From a bacterium (lineage in GTDB: Bacteria > Latescibacterota > UBA2968 > GCA-2709665), in NCBI GenBank assembly GCA_027619145.1, contig JAQCGA010000054.1, positions 1 through 12,701 on the forward strand: a stretch of 12,701 nt of DNA, in the 5' to 3' direction. A program made the translations under genes and the position numbers. The notes under the pieces are model-generated. The model did no database searches and had not been told where the DNA came from. It saw only the letters and a program-made list of their open reading frames with translations. Of this stretch, positions 1 to 7,002 are shown in pieces. How positions within the stretch are numbered: position 1 is the stretch's first letter; each line of letters begins with the position of its first letter.

Positions 1-17
1 CCCCTGGCACGCCCCTT

Positions 18-67
18 GCCTCTATTCGCCTCTATTCGCCTCTATTCGCCTCTATTCGCCTCTATTC
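18..67. repeat. Five perfect tandem copies of a 10-bp unit upstream of comM
   Basis: The unit GCCTCTATTC is repeated five times without a mismatch (18-27, 28-37, 38-47, 48-57, 58-67). It ends 22 bp before the comM start codon, so it lies in the 5' leader or promoter area. A 10-bp period is close to one turn of the helix, so copy-number change would move flanking elements by about one turn. The sequence shows a perfect microsatellite-like array; any regulatory effect is inference. It does not resemble a CRISPR, because there are no spacers. Confidence 0.95.
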
Positions 68-89
68 CTTCTACCCGGAGACCTTCCTC

Positions 90-1625
90 ATGATGTCCCG
101 CGTGCTCAGTTGCGCCACCCTCGGCATAGACGCCTACATCGTCCACATCGAAACAGACCTGGACCGCCAGCTCCCGGCCTTCTCCGTGGTGGGCCTCCCA
201 GACAACGCCGTCAAAGAAAGCCGAGATCGCGTCACCGCCGCCATTCGAAACACCGGTCGCGCCTTCCCCAACCGACGCGTTACCGTGAACATGGCTCCGG
301 CCGACATTCGCAAAGAAGGCTCCTCTTTCGACCTGCCCATTGCTGTAGGCATCCTCGCTGCCGCCGGAGACATCTCCCCCAATATCCTCACTCGTTACGC
401 CATTCTCGGCGAACTCTCCCTGGACGGCCTGGTTCGTCCCATTCGAGGCGTCCTCCCGATGGCCGTAGAAGCCCGCCGCGCCGGCCTGCAAGGCCTCATC
501 CTGCCCCGCGACAATGCGCGCGAAGCAGCCATTGTCGGCGGCCTGGACGTTCATCCCGTGGACGACCTGCTCCAAACCCTTGAGTTCCTCGAAGGCTACC
601 GGGGCATCGAACCCACCTGCGTAGACATCGACGCCGTCTTCCGCCAGGCCCTGGACTACCGGGTGGACTTCCGCGATGTGCGCGGCCAGGAACACGCCAA
701 ACGTGCACTCGAAGTAGCCGCAGCCGGAGGCCATAATATCATCATGCTAGGTCCACCTGGTTCCGGAAAAACAATGCTCGCCCGTCGCATTCCCACGGTA
801 CTACCAGATCTCACCCTGGACGAAGCCCTTGAAGCCACAAAAATTCACTCCGTAGCCGGCCTACTGCCGCCGGACACCGCCGTGGTTGCCGCCCGTCCTT
901 TTCGTTCACCACATCACACCATCTCCGATGCGGGCCTCATTGGCGGAGGCCCCCACCCGCGCCCCGGTGAAGTCTCTTTGGCCCACCACGGTGTCCTTTT
1001 CCTGGACGAGCTTCCGGAGTTCAAAAAAAATGTACTGGAAGTCCTCCGCCAACCGCTCGAAGACGGCTTTGTCACCATCGCCCGGGCGGCCATCTCCCTC
1101 ACGTACCCGGCGCAATTTATGCTCGCCTGCGCCATGAACCCCTGTCCTTGCGGGTATTTCGGAGATCCCAAGCACGAATGTACATGCTCTCCTCCGTTTG
1201 TCCAGCGCTACATGGCTCGCATCTCCGGTCCCCTGTTGGATCGCATCGATATCCACATCGAAATCCCTGCCGTAGAGTACGAAGAACTTTCCGGAAAATC
1301 CAGTGGTGACACATCTGCAACCGTCCGTGAACGGGTCAACAGCGCCCGCCAGCTTCAGCTTCACCGCTTTCGAGAAAAAAAGCATCTCTTTTGCAATGCC
1401 CACATGGGGGCCCGCGAAATCCGAGACTACTGCCGCATCACTGGCAAGGGAGAAGAGCTTCTTAAAATGGCCATCACCCGTCTGGGTCTTTCCGCCCGCG
1501 CCTACGACCGCATCCTCAAAGTCAGCCGAACCATTGCAGACATGGAATGCGAAATCGACATCCAGCCGCAACACGTGGCCGAAGCCATTCAGTACCGGAG
1601 TCTGGATCGAAATTTATGGATGTAA
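90..1625 (+). CDS. comM: YifB/ComM family Mg-chelatase-like AAA+ ATPase
   Basis: This is a 511-residue protein, the usual length for the YifB/ComM family. In naturally competent bacteria ComM is a hexameric helicase that promotes branch migration during integration of transforming DNA; the family is also common in bacteria not known to be competent. The N-terminal ChlI-like domain (about residues 1-170) carries [16 protein letters not shown]. The AAA+ core has Walker A GPPGSGKT (221-228) and Walker B GVLFLDE (301-307). The family cysteine cluster [11 protein letters not shown]...CTC follows (350-366; C352, C354, C364, C366). The C-terminal Mg-chelatase domain contains [17 protein letters not shown] (468-484). 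I chose the first of two adjacent ATG codons because GGAG at 77-80 lies 9 nt upstream. The protein looks complete. Whether it works in transformation here is inference; no other competence gene is in view. Confidence 0.95.
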   Translation: MMSRVLSCATLGIDAYIVHIETDLDRQLPAFSVVGLPDNAVKESRDRVTAAIRNTGRAFPNRRVTVNMAPADIRKEGSSFDLPIAVGILAAAGDISPNILTRYAILGELSLDGLVRPIRGVLPMAVEARRAGLQGLILPRDNAREAAIVGGLDVHPVDDLLQTLEFLEGYRGIEPTCVDIDAVFRQALDYRVDFRDVRGQEHAKRALEVAAAGGHNIIMLGPPGSGKTMLARRIPTVLPDLTLDEALEATKIHSVAGLLPPDTAVVAARPFRSPHHTISDAGLIGGGPHPRPGEVSLAHHGVLFLDELPEFKKNVLEVLRQPLEDGFVTIARAAISLTYPAQFMLACAMNPCPCGYFGDPKHECTCSPPFVQRYMARISGPLLDRIDIHIEIPAVEYEELSGKSSGDTSATVRERVNSARQLQLHRFREKKHLFCNAHMGAREIRDYCRITGKGEELLKMAITRLGLSARAYDRILKVSRTIADMECEIDIQPQHVAEAIQYRSLDRNLWM

Positions 1626-1639
1626 AAAAAATGAAGAAC

Positions 1640-1668
1640 TTGACAAATGTTACCTTATAAGGTAACAT
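1640..1668 (+). promoter_or_regulatory. Promoter with a perfect 22-bp palindromic operator
   Basis: A consensus -35 box TTGACA (1640-1645) is followed after 17 bp by TAACAT (1663-1668), a plausible -10 box. Positions 1647-1668 form a perfect 22-bp palindrome whose half-site is ATGTTACCTTA; it fills the spacer and covers the -10 box. A dimeric HTH repressor bound here would block RNA polymerase, which is the usual autoregulation of toxin-antitoxin operons. The HTH protein encoded at 1862-2341 is the obvious candidate repressor. One oddity: this promoter would start transcription near 1674-1676, at or just after the ATG at 1671. AAGG at 1659-1662, inside the palindrome, is spaced like a Shine-Dalgarno site for that ATG. 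Confidence 0.75.
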
Positions 1669-1670
1669 AA

Positions 1671-1865
1671 ATGGGGAAATTACGGCGCGGTGGATATGTC
1701 TTTGTCACCTGGAAGGGAGACCATTCGCCGAAACATGTTCACGTGTACAAAAATGGCCGTTTGGCTTGCAAGTGGGACCTGGAAAATAACCTCCTGATGA
1801 AAGGCCATGCGACCCAAACGGTGCTTGCCTGGATCGCCCGCCTTTGCAAGGAAGAGCTGTTATGA
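1671..1865 (+). CDS. DUF4160-like small protein, putative toxin of a TA pair
   Basis: This 64-residue protein has the pattern of DUF4160 proteins: an early GGYVF strand, HSPKHVHVY (residues 18-26), a W-containing strand, and a C-terminal helix. DUF4160 genes are commonly found beside DUF2442-type genes and have been considered toxin-antitoxin-like; the biochemical activity is not established. Its stop codon overlaps the start of the next gene by ATGA (1862-1865), indicating translational coupling, and a palindromic promoter lies directly upstream. Small first gene, larger HTH second gene and operator in the promoter give a HigBA-like order. The ATG at 1671 is the only start that keeps the whole domain. 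The toxin role is inference from layout. Confidence 0.7.
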   Translation: MGKLRRGGYVFVTWKGDHSPKHVHVYKNGRLACKWDLENNLLMKGHATQTVLAWIARLCKEELL

Positions 1866-2341
1866 AAATTCGCAACGTAAAACCAAATAACCACCGGAAA
1901 TCTTTCGAAGTGCAGGTACAGGGGGAAAAACTGTCTTATCCTTATTCCAGGCTGGAAACGCCACCGGCGCCCGACGATAAAATTGTGGAACTCTACGTAG
2001 ACAAAGAAATTGGCAGCGAAGGGTTCACATGCGTGCTCGAATCCGGACTGGAAAGCACGGTCCACATCGACCAGGTTCTCGAGTACAACCGGGACCCCGG
2101 GTATATGAAGGAAATCATCCTTTACAGAATTACACTTGAAGCACAAAAACGAATTGCCGCAAGCCCGCTCAGCAAACGTGAACTGATCCGCCGGCTCGGC
2201 ACTTCGGCCACGCAGTTTTACCGGCTGCTCGATCAAGCTAACACCCGGAAATCTCTCGGCCAGATGCTCTCCCTGATGCATATCCTGGATTGTGATGTCG
2301 AGGTAATCGTAAAACCACGGGGTTCTGAACTCGAGCCTTGA
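1862..2341 (+). CDS. DUF2442-like protein with C-terminal HTH, putative antitoxin
   Basis: This is a 159-residue protein starting in the ATGA overlap with the upstream small gene; an in-frame start 18 bp further upstream would lie inside that gene and is less likely. The N-terminal half (about 1-80: YPYSRL, 'D.IVELYVD', '[13 protein letters not shown]') resembles the DUF2442 family that pairs with DUF4160. The C-terminal part (about 102-150) looks like an Xre/Cro-type helix-turn-helix: [20 protein letters not shown] followed by a helix and a short strand ending in EVIVKP. I infer that it binds the palindrome at 1647-1668 and represses its own operon, and that it may neutralise the upstream protein. 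The DUF2442 assignment is by pattern only and moderately sure; the HTH is clearer. Confidence 0.65.
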   Translation: MKIRNVKPNNHRKSFEVQVQGEKLSYPYSRLETPPAPDDKIVELYVDKEIGSEGFTCVLESGLESTVHIDQVLEYNRDPGYMKEIILYRITLEAQKRIAASPLSKRELIRRLGTSATQFYRLLDQANTRKSLGQMLSLMHILDCDVEVIVKPRGSELEP

Positions 2342-2352
2342 CAGGATCTCTC

Positions 2353-3555
2353 ATGCCCGATTCACCGCTTCACCTTCTCAATACCATCTTCGGTTATCCG
2401 TCTTTCCGTCCGTTGCAACAAGAGGTCATTGACCGGGTGATCAGCGGAAAAAACGCCCTCCTCGTGATGCCCACTGGTGGCGGTAAATCCCTCTGCTACC
2501 AGATCCCTGCGCTGGTTCGCCCGGGCACCGGCATCGTTGCGTCTCCGCTCATCGCCCTCATGAAAAATCAGGTGGACGCCCTCCAGCAACTTGGAATCAA
2601 AGCCGCCGTCCTCAACAGCAGCCTCTCACCGCCTGAACGAAAAGACGTGGAACGCCGCCTCCTCGCCGGAGACCTGGACCTGATCTACGTGGCCCCGGAA
2701 CGCCTCTTCACCCCCACCTTCCTCAGACTCCTGGAGCGTATCAATATTTCTATCTTCGCCGTAGACGAAGCCCATTGCATTTCTCGTTGGGGTCACGATT
2801 TCCGGCCGGACTATCTACAACTGGGTGAAATCCGCGAACGTTTCCCCAACATCCCCTGTATTGCCGCCACCGCCACCGCAGATGAACCCACCCGGCGTGA
2901 AATCCTCACGCGCCTTCACATGACGCCAGACGAAGGATTCGTAGGAGGATTCGACCGCCCCAACATCGGCTATTCCATTGTCCCCAAAAACAACGCCCGA
3001 CAGCAACTCCTGCGATTTATTCAACAACAGCACCCCTCCGGAGCGGGTATCGTCTATTGTCGCGCCCGCAAAACCGTAGAGAAAACTGCACAATGGCTCA
3101 CCGAGATGGGCCGCGAAACCCTGCCCTACCACGCTGGCTTACCACCCGAACAACGCCAGAAAAATCAAGATCGCTTCCTCCAGGAAGAAGGCCTGGTCGT
3201 GGCTGCTACCATCGCCTTCGGAATGGGCATCGACAAACCCAATGTCCGCTTTGTGGCCCACCTCAATGTGCCCGGAAGCCCGGAAGCCTACTACCAGGAA
3301 ACCGGCCGGGCGGGTCGAGATGGGCTACCTGCAGACGCCTGGATGCTCTACAGCCTTGCAGACCTTGTGATGCTCCGTAAACTGCTCGAAAATTCTGAGA
3401 TAGACGAGCAGCACCGGTGGATTGAACAGCACAAACTCAACGCCATGATCGGCTACTGCGAAACCAGTGTCTGCCGCCGAAGCGTACTGCTCACCTACTT
3501 TGGCGAACAACCAGACGCGGTGCAACAACTGCGACACTTGCCTCCATCCCGTTGA
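2353..3555 (+). CDS. recQ: RecQ DNA helicase, N-terminal part (frameshifted gene)
   Basis: This encodes the superfamily-2 3'-5' DNA helicase RecQ, used in recombination and fork repair. Visible motifs are [12 protein letters not shown] (motif 0, about 15-26), Walker A MPTGGGKS (39-46), DEAH (138-141), the RecQ aromatic-rich loop [11 protein letters not shown] (144-154), TATA (172-175), and motif [12 protein letters not shown] (315-324). The first zinc-binding cysteine is in VCRRS (C374). The frame then leaves the family sequence: after FGEQPDA (to residue 389) it reads 11 unrelated residues to a stop. The other three zinc cysteines and the HRDC domain continue in the +1 frame. I chose ATG 2353 because AGGA lies 6 nt upstream; it is 11 bp after the antitoxin-like stop. 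The helicase core is complete, but RecQ proteins usually need the zinc and winged-helix domains. Confidence 0.9.
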   Translation: MPDSPLHLLNTIFGYPSFRPLQQEVIDRVISGKNALLVMPTGGGKSLCYQIPALVRPGTGIVASPLIALMKNQVDALQQLGIKAAVLNSSLSPPERKDVERRLLAGDLDLIYVAPERLFTPTFLRLLERINISIFAVDEAHCISRWGHDFRPDYLQLGEIRERFPNIPCIAATATADEPTRREILTRLHMTPDEGFVGGFDRPNIGYSIVPKNNARQQLLRFIQQQHPSGAGIVYCRARKTVEKTAQWLTEMGRETLPYHAGLPPEQRQKNQDRFLQEEGLVVAATIAFGMGIDKPNVRFVAHLNVPGSPEAYYQETGRAGRDGLPADAWMLYSLADLVMLRKLLENSEIDEQHRWIEQHKLNAMIGYCETSVCRRSVLLTYFGEQPDAVQQLRHLPPSR

Positions 3556-4174
3556 AACCTGGGACGGTACCGAGGTCGCGCAAAAAGCACTCTCCTGTGC
3601 ACACCGTACCGGACAACGATTCGGCGCAGCCCATATCGTGGACGTCTTATTGGGAAAAAACACAGAAAAAATCCGCCGCTTCAACCACAATAACCTGAGC
3701 ACCTACGGTATTGGAACAGACCTGAATGCCTCCGAATGGCAAGCCGTAATCCGCCAGCTCGTTGCCACCAACTTCCTCCGCGTAGATGTAGATGGATACG
3801 GCGGCCTGCAACTTACCGAATTCTGTCGACCCGTCCTGCAAGGAGAACAGAAAGTCCTTCTTCGCAAAGATCCAAAACCTCTCAAAAAAGAAAAAAAACG
3901 TCGGTCCACCTCCGGACCGGCGTCCCCAACCGACGAACCACTCTTCAATGCGCTGCGCGATCTGCGCCTCCGTATTGCCCGCGAACAGGGCGTGCCACCC
4001 TACATCATCTTCCACGACAGCACCCTCCTGAGCATGGCCCAACACTGTCCACACACGCAAGAATCCCTCGGCAACATCCCCGGCGTAGGTGCCGTTAAAC
4101 TCGAACGCTACGGCGACTCCTTCCTCGAACTTCTCCGCAACCATCCTGGCGAAACGACTGAATCAAAATCGTAA
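3467..4174 (+). CDS. recQ: RecQ helicase, C-terminal part (zinc cysteines, winged helix, HRDC)
   Basis: This frame carries the rest of RecQ. Genuine family sequence starts at the cysteine encoded at 3521: [10 protein letters not shown] supplies zinc ligands two to four, followed by the winged-helix/RQC region ([52 protein letters not shown]). A lysine-rich linker and an HRDC domain follow ([20 protein letters not shown] through [20 protein letters not shown]). The GTG at 3467 has no convincing ribosome site and the first 18 residues are not RecQ-like, so independent translation is doubtful. Removing one base near 3511-3520 joins both parts into about 606 residues, close to the 609 of E. coli RecQ. 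All later domains appear intact, which fits a recent mutation, a sequencing or assembly error, or less likely recoding. Confidence 0.85.
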   Translation: MSAAEAYCSPTLANNQTRCNNCDTCLHPVETWDGTEVAQKALSCAHRTGQRFGAAHIVDVLLGKNTEKIRRFNHNNLSTYGIGTDLNASEWQAVIRQLVATNFLRVDVDGYGGLQLTEFCRPVLQGEQKVLLRKDPKPLKKEKKRRSTSGPASPTDEPLFNALRDLRLRIAREQGVPPYIIFHDSTLLSMAQHCPHTQESLGNIPGVGAVKLERYGDSFLELLRNHPGETTESKS

Positions 4175-4198
4175 ACCTGCTCCTCCCCCGCCCTCCCT

Positions 4199-4825
4199 TT
4201 ATTTTCCGCTGAATCCAATGGATTGACCTTTGAAGTTCAACTTGAAATACTCGACAAGAAATCCTGTATCTTTGGCCTGGTTCGCCAACCAGGGAAGCCA
4301 ATGGGTATCTCGAGGCGGAGGGACCGGTTCGTCGATCACACAGCATGGCATCAAGACAAAGTTACATCCATACGCCTTCGCCGCCTCCATAATCATCAAA
4401 TTGCAGCCGTGTGCGTGCAGACCAATCAACAAATCGAATCCTTCTGCCATAGAAGACTCGAACGACCGATCGAGTCGTGGTACCAACTCTTCGCGACCAA
4501 TACGAATCCGTTGACCCGTCTCGAGGTCCTTGAATTTCGTGGGCAGCGGCTGGTTTTCAGGGTCAATAACCGTCGCATCCCATCCGCTTTTCCGAAGCAG
4601 ATAGGCCAGAAAACCCTTGCCGCCTCCAATATCGGCAACCCGGCAAGGATCGAAAGTAGCAACCAGGTAACTGTGCAAGAGTTGAAAACGAAACCGCTTC
4701 AATTTCGTCAACTCGTCACCGGACTTCCGCCCCGCATCAACTACTTCCAGCCCCAAATCGCCCAACGACGGAGGGGTTGGATATTTATGGTGTCTGTGCT
4801 GATGATCGCCCTGAGAATGAGACAC
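4199..4825 (-). CDS. Class I SAM-dependent methyltransferase (Methyltransf_32/TRM13-like)
   Basis: This 208-residue protein lies on the minus strand, convergent with recQ across 24 bp. The Rossmann-fold methyltransferase signature is clear: motif I VADIGGGKGFLAYLL (63-77) binds SAM, VIDP (86-89) ends strand 2 with the acidic residue, and DLLIGLHAHG (131-140) is the motif IV region. PCCVID (160-165) follows. The 'GLHxxG...PCC' pattern recalls Methyltransf_32 (METTL25-type) and TRM13-like tRNA methyltransferases; the substrate cannot be read from the sequence. The N-terminus is His-rich (HSQGDHQHRHH). The start is GTG, supported by AAAGGA 4 nt upstream. Codon use favours G and T at third positions (TTG, GGG, CGG, GCG), unlike the C-ending + strand genes. 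That fits either strand skew or recent transfer. Confidence 0.8.
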   Translation of the reverse strand: MSHSQGDHQHRHHKYPTPPSLGDLGLEVVDAGRKSGDELTKLKRFRFQLLHSYLVATFDPCRVADIGGGKGFLAYLLRKSGWDATVIDPENQPLPTKFKDLETGQRIRIGREELVPRLDRSFESSMAEGFDLLIGLHAHGCNLMIMEAAKAYGCNFVLMPCCVIDEPVPPPRDTHWLPWLANQAKDTGFLVEYFKLNFKGQSIGFSGK

Positions 4826-4829
4826 GAGT

Positions 4830-4835
4830 TCCTTT
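4830..4835 (-). promoter_or_regulatory. Shine-Dalgarno site deciding the GTG start of the methyltransferase
   Basis: Read on the minus strand this is AAAGGA, followed by ACTC and the GTG codon at 4825-4823. No other start codon near the N-terminus has as good a site, so it supports the GTG start. Confidence 0.65.
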
Positions 4836-5172
4836 CAATTGTCTGTTGTGCGCAGTACGATCAGGTCACGGTATCCCTGTTGACCTTAACATTTCAAAAC
4901 GTATCCATTTCACAATACTCGTGTGAATATACCCAATTATTGTTCTCGGATACTCAAAAATTTATCGATGTACCGGAGCATATTTTCACGCCTTCTTCTT
5001 TTTTAAAATCTGGTCCACACAATCATCTCTTTATCGTTACCAGCATCCACCAGCCTGCCCCATTTCCGCTTCTCAGATGGAACATATCTCCTGCTTGCAT
5101 TCCATTCTTTTCTATGTTTCCACAAATTGCACTTCCCTTTTAGATTGACTTCATCCCCTCATTCCATTATGT
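4836..5172. other. AT-richer stretch without a recognisable gene
   Basis: About 340 bp between the methyltransferase and the PhyH remnant. It is visibly richer in A+T than the flanking genes, with runs such as TTTTTTAAAA near 5000, and none of its reading frames shows a protein family I know. A long + strand frame that crosses it is the antisense of the methyltransferase and is not credible. It must hold the minus-strand promoter of the methyltransferase, but no strong -35/-10 pair stands out. On the + strand, TTGACT at 5145-5150 is a weak -35 candidate for the nitrilase operon. Composition changes at about 5170, where the PhyH reading frame begins. Confidence 0.6.
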
Positions 5173-5319
5173 CATGGACGTTTCTCCAGCGCCCTGCTCT
5201 ACCACGCATCAGACGGAAACACCACGGACCGCCGCCGCCGGGCATTCAGCGTCTCCTACCAGGAAGCAACCGTAACAAAAGGCAACGCCGATCAGTTCAA
5301 AATTCTCAGGCCCGCATAA
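5173..5319 (+). pseudogene. 3' remnant of a PhyH-family Fe(II)/2-oxoglutarate dioxygenase gene
   Basis: Read in the frame of 5173, this encodes 48 residues and a TAA stop. It includes SSALLYHASDGNTTDRRRRA followed by FSVSYQEA, which matches the C-terminal signature of phytanoyl-CoA dioxygenase (PhyH) proteins. Such a stretch holds the distal iron-binding His (codon at 5203), an Asn/Ser-Thr-Asp turn, and the 2-oxoglutarate-binding Arg in the RRRR run. PhyH proteins are normally about 250-300 residues, so over 80% is missing. The frame is closed by TGA at 5146-5148 and has no start codon, and the upstream DNA shows no PhyH homology. The stop is 13 bp before the nitrilase gene, suggesting the intact gene once led that operon. 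The call rests on motif reading alone. Confidence 0.65.
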
Positions 5320-5326
5320 GGAGGAA
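5318..5326 (+). promoter_or_regulatory. Strong ribosome binding site of the nitrilase gene
   Basis: AAGGAGGAA overlaps the stop codon of the PhyH remnant and ends 6 nt before the ATG at 5333. It is one of the best anti-Shine-Dalgarno matches in the window and fixes this start. Confidence 0.8.
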
Positions 5327-5332
5327 CGTATC

Positions 5333-6187
5333 ATGCAGCCATTTAAGATCTCCGGCGTCTCATTTATGCCCGACCTCTGGAAACACAAAAAGAACCTGAA
5401 AACCCTCCTGACGTATATCGACGAAGCCGCCAACCAGGGCGCCCAGGTCATTGCCTCCTGCGAAGGCGCATTAGACGGGTACATTACCCGCGACCTGCCC
5501 AAACACAAAATTCGTCCGGAAGACAAACACATCAAAGGCTACAACGAACGCGTCAAGAAATTCCGCGTCAAACAGGAAGACCTCGCAAAAAAAATCAAAA
5601 CAGACTGCATCCCCGCCCTCTGCAAAAAAGCGGCCGAACACGGCGTATATCTCTTCATCAACACCCTGGACCACCGAAGAAAAGGTGCCGTGTACAACAC
5701 CACTTTCGTCATCGACCCCGAAGGCAAAATCATTGGTACCTACGACAAAATTCACGCCGCCTTCGAAGTCGTCAACAAACTCGGCAAAGGCTATCCCGTA
5801 TTCGAAACCCCCTACGCCCCCATCGGCGTCATTGTCTGTGCAGACCGTCAGTTTCCCGAAACCGCCCGGGCAGTAGCCCTCAACGGTGCGAACGTCCTCA
5901 TCATCAATTCCTACGGCATGTGGGGCGAAGGCGCCAACGAACGCTTCATCCGCCAGCGCGCCTATGAAAACGGACTCTACGTTCTCTTCTGCCACCCCCG
6001 AGAAACCGTTCTCGTTTCCCCTGAAGGCCGCATCATTGCCTCCACCTGCGCCTGGGAAAACGTCCTGGTCCGTTCCATAGATCCAACACAGGCTGCCTCA
6101 AAAGGCCTCTTCGGCAACCGGGAAATGGCTCAGACTTACGCTGTTCTGGGTGACCCCTCCGCCTACGCCAAACTCAAAAAGAGATAA
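5333..6187 (+). CDS. Carbon-nitrogen hydrolase (nitrilase superfamily)
   Basis: This 284-residue protein is the size of a single nitrilase domain and has no signal peptide. The Glu-Lys-Cys catalytic triad is visible: E44 in ASCEGALDGY, K139 in GTYDKIHAAFE, and the nucleophile C169 in GVIVCADRQFPE. Other family elements are YNTTFVIDPEGKIIGTYDK (121-139) and RQRAYENGLYV. Members hydrolyse amides, nitriles or carbamoyl groups, or transfer acyl groups through a cysteine acyl-enzyme. The N-carbamoyl-amidohydrolase-like branches share the overall layout, but I cannot name the substrate. A Lys-rich insert (about 55-90) lies between the first and second catalytic residues. It follows the PhyH remnant by 13 bp and precedes the DUF4395-rhodanese gene by 5 bp, so the latter two are probably cotranscribed. 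Confidence 0.9.
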   Translation: MQPFKISGVSFMPDLWKHKKNLKTLLTYIDEAANQGAQVIASCEGALDGYITRDLPKHKIRPEDKHIKGYNERVKKFRVKQEDLAKKIKTDCIPALCKKAAEHGVYLFINTLDHRRKGAVYNTTFVIDPEGKIIGTYDKIHAAFEVVNKLGKGYPVFETPYAPIGVIVCADRQFPETARAVALNGANVLIINSYGMWGEGANERFIRQRAYENGLYVLFCHPRETVLVSPEGRIIASTCAWENVLVRSIDPTQAASKGLFGNREMAQTYAVLGDPSAYAKLKKR

Positions 6188-6192
6188 TTCCT

Positions 6193-6954
6193 ATGGAATC
6201 CGCCGGTACCACACTCCAGCAAAAATCCCTCGTCCAGCAGGGATATGATTATTCGCCAGACGAATTAAAAAGCCTCGATTGGGGCCTCCGTTTCACACCC
6301 GTCGTCTGCATGGTCATTGCCGTGTACGGCCTGGTTACCCGGCAACCCTACGTCCACTTCAGCCTCGCGGCCCTGGGCATTCTCCCTTTCTGGTTCCCCG
6401 CCTGGCATCCCGTCGATCGCCTGTATAACCATATCATTGGCCCCCTATTCAGCGCAATCAAACTCCCACCCAGCCCCCTGCCCAGGCGCATTGCCTGCCT
6501 GATGGGCGGCTCCATGAACCTCTTCATCGGACTGGCCTTTTTTTATCAAAACCCCATGCTCGCCTATATCCTGGGTGGCACCCTGGTCAGCCTGCAACTC
6601 ATCGTAATCAGCACCCATTTCTGTCTTGCCTCCTGGATGTATGAAGGCCTGTTACGACTGCTGGGCAAATGGACCGTCCTGATTCCCATCCAGCAAGCCA
6701 GAGAATTTATACAAAACGGCGCACAGTTGATTGACGTGCGCGAGCCGGATGAATTTGCCAGAGGTCACCTCCCAAACGCCATCAACATCCCCCTGGACAG
6801 TATTGGCCAGCACCTGAACACATTCCAGGAAAAAGACACCCTTCTCTATTGCCAGAGCGGCCTGCGCTGCCAACAGGCCGTCCAGTTGCTCAAGCGGCGT
6901 GGGTTCGAACGTGTTCACAACCTGGGTGCCATGTCTCGCATGGAATCCGAATAA
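6193..6954 (+). CDS. DUF4395 membrane domain fused to a rhodanese domain
   Basis: This 253-residue protein has an N-terminal integral-membrane part resembling DUF4395: LDWGLRFTPVV (28-38), then hydrophobic segments at about 33-50, 54-70, 98-117 and 122-146, with FWFPAWHPVDRLYNHIIGPL typical of the family. A C-terminal rhodanese domain (about 165-250) has IDVREPDEFARGHLPNAINI, and the active-site loop begins at C220 in YCQSGLRC (CxxGxR form). Rhodanese domains carry sulfur as a cysteine persulfide, so the protein probably handles reactive sulfur at the inner face of the membrane. That role is inference. It starts 5 bp after the nitrilase stop with only a weak purine-rich ribosome site, suggesting coupling. 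The end NLGAMSRMESE is short compared with many rhodaneses but the domain looks complete. Confidence 0.85.
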   Translation: MESAGTTLQQKSLVQQGYDYSPDELKSLDWGLRFTPVVCMVIAVYGLVTRQPYVHFSLAALGILPFWFPAWHPVDRLYNHIIGPLFSAIKLPPSPLPRRIACLMGGSMNLFIGLAFFYQNPMLAYILGGTLVSLQLIVISTHFCLASWMYEGLLRLLGKWTVLIPIQQAREFIQNGAQLIDVREPDEFARGHLPNAINIPLDSIGQHLNTFQEKDTLLYCQSGLRCQQAVQLLKRRGFERVHNLGAMSRMESE

Positions 6955-7002
6955 TCATTCAAGACAGCATCCATTGTCAAACCCCCGGAAAGGTCACCCC
7001 AA

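Noticed and set aside
18..67. CRISPR-like repeat array
   Set aside because: Repeats are directly adjacent 10-bp units with no spacers.
2338..2352. TTG start for recQ at 2338
   Set aside because: It overlaps the end of the HTH gene and has no better ribosome site; the ATG at 2353 has AGGA 6 nt upstream and fits the normal RecQ N-terminus.
4175..4198. Bidirectional terminator between recQ and the methyltransferase
   Set aside because: The 24-bp gap is pyrimidine-rich but has no inverted repeat able to form a hairpin.
4223..5143. Long + strand open frame of about 306 codons
   Set aside because: Most of it is antisense to the methyltransferase, which has clear SAM-binding motifs, and its product matches no family and has no ribosome site.
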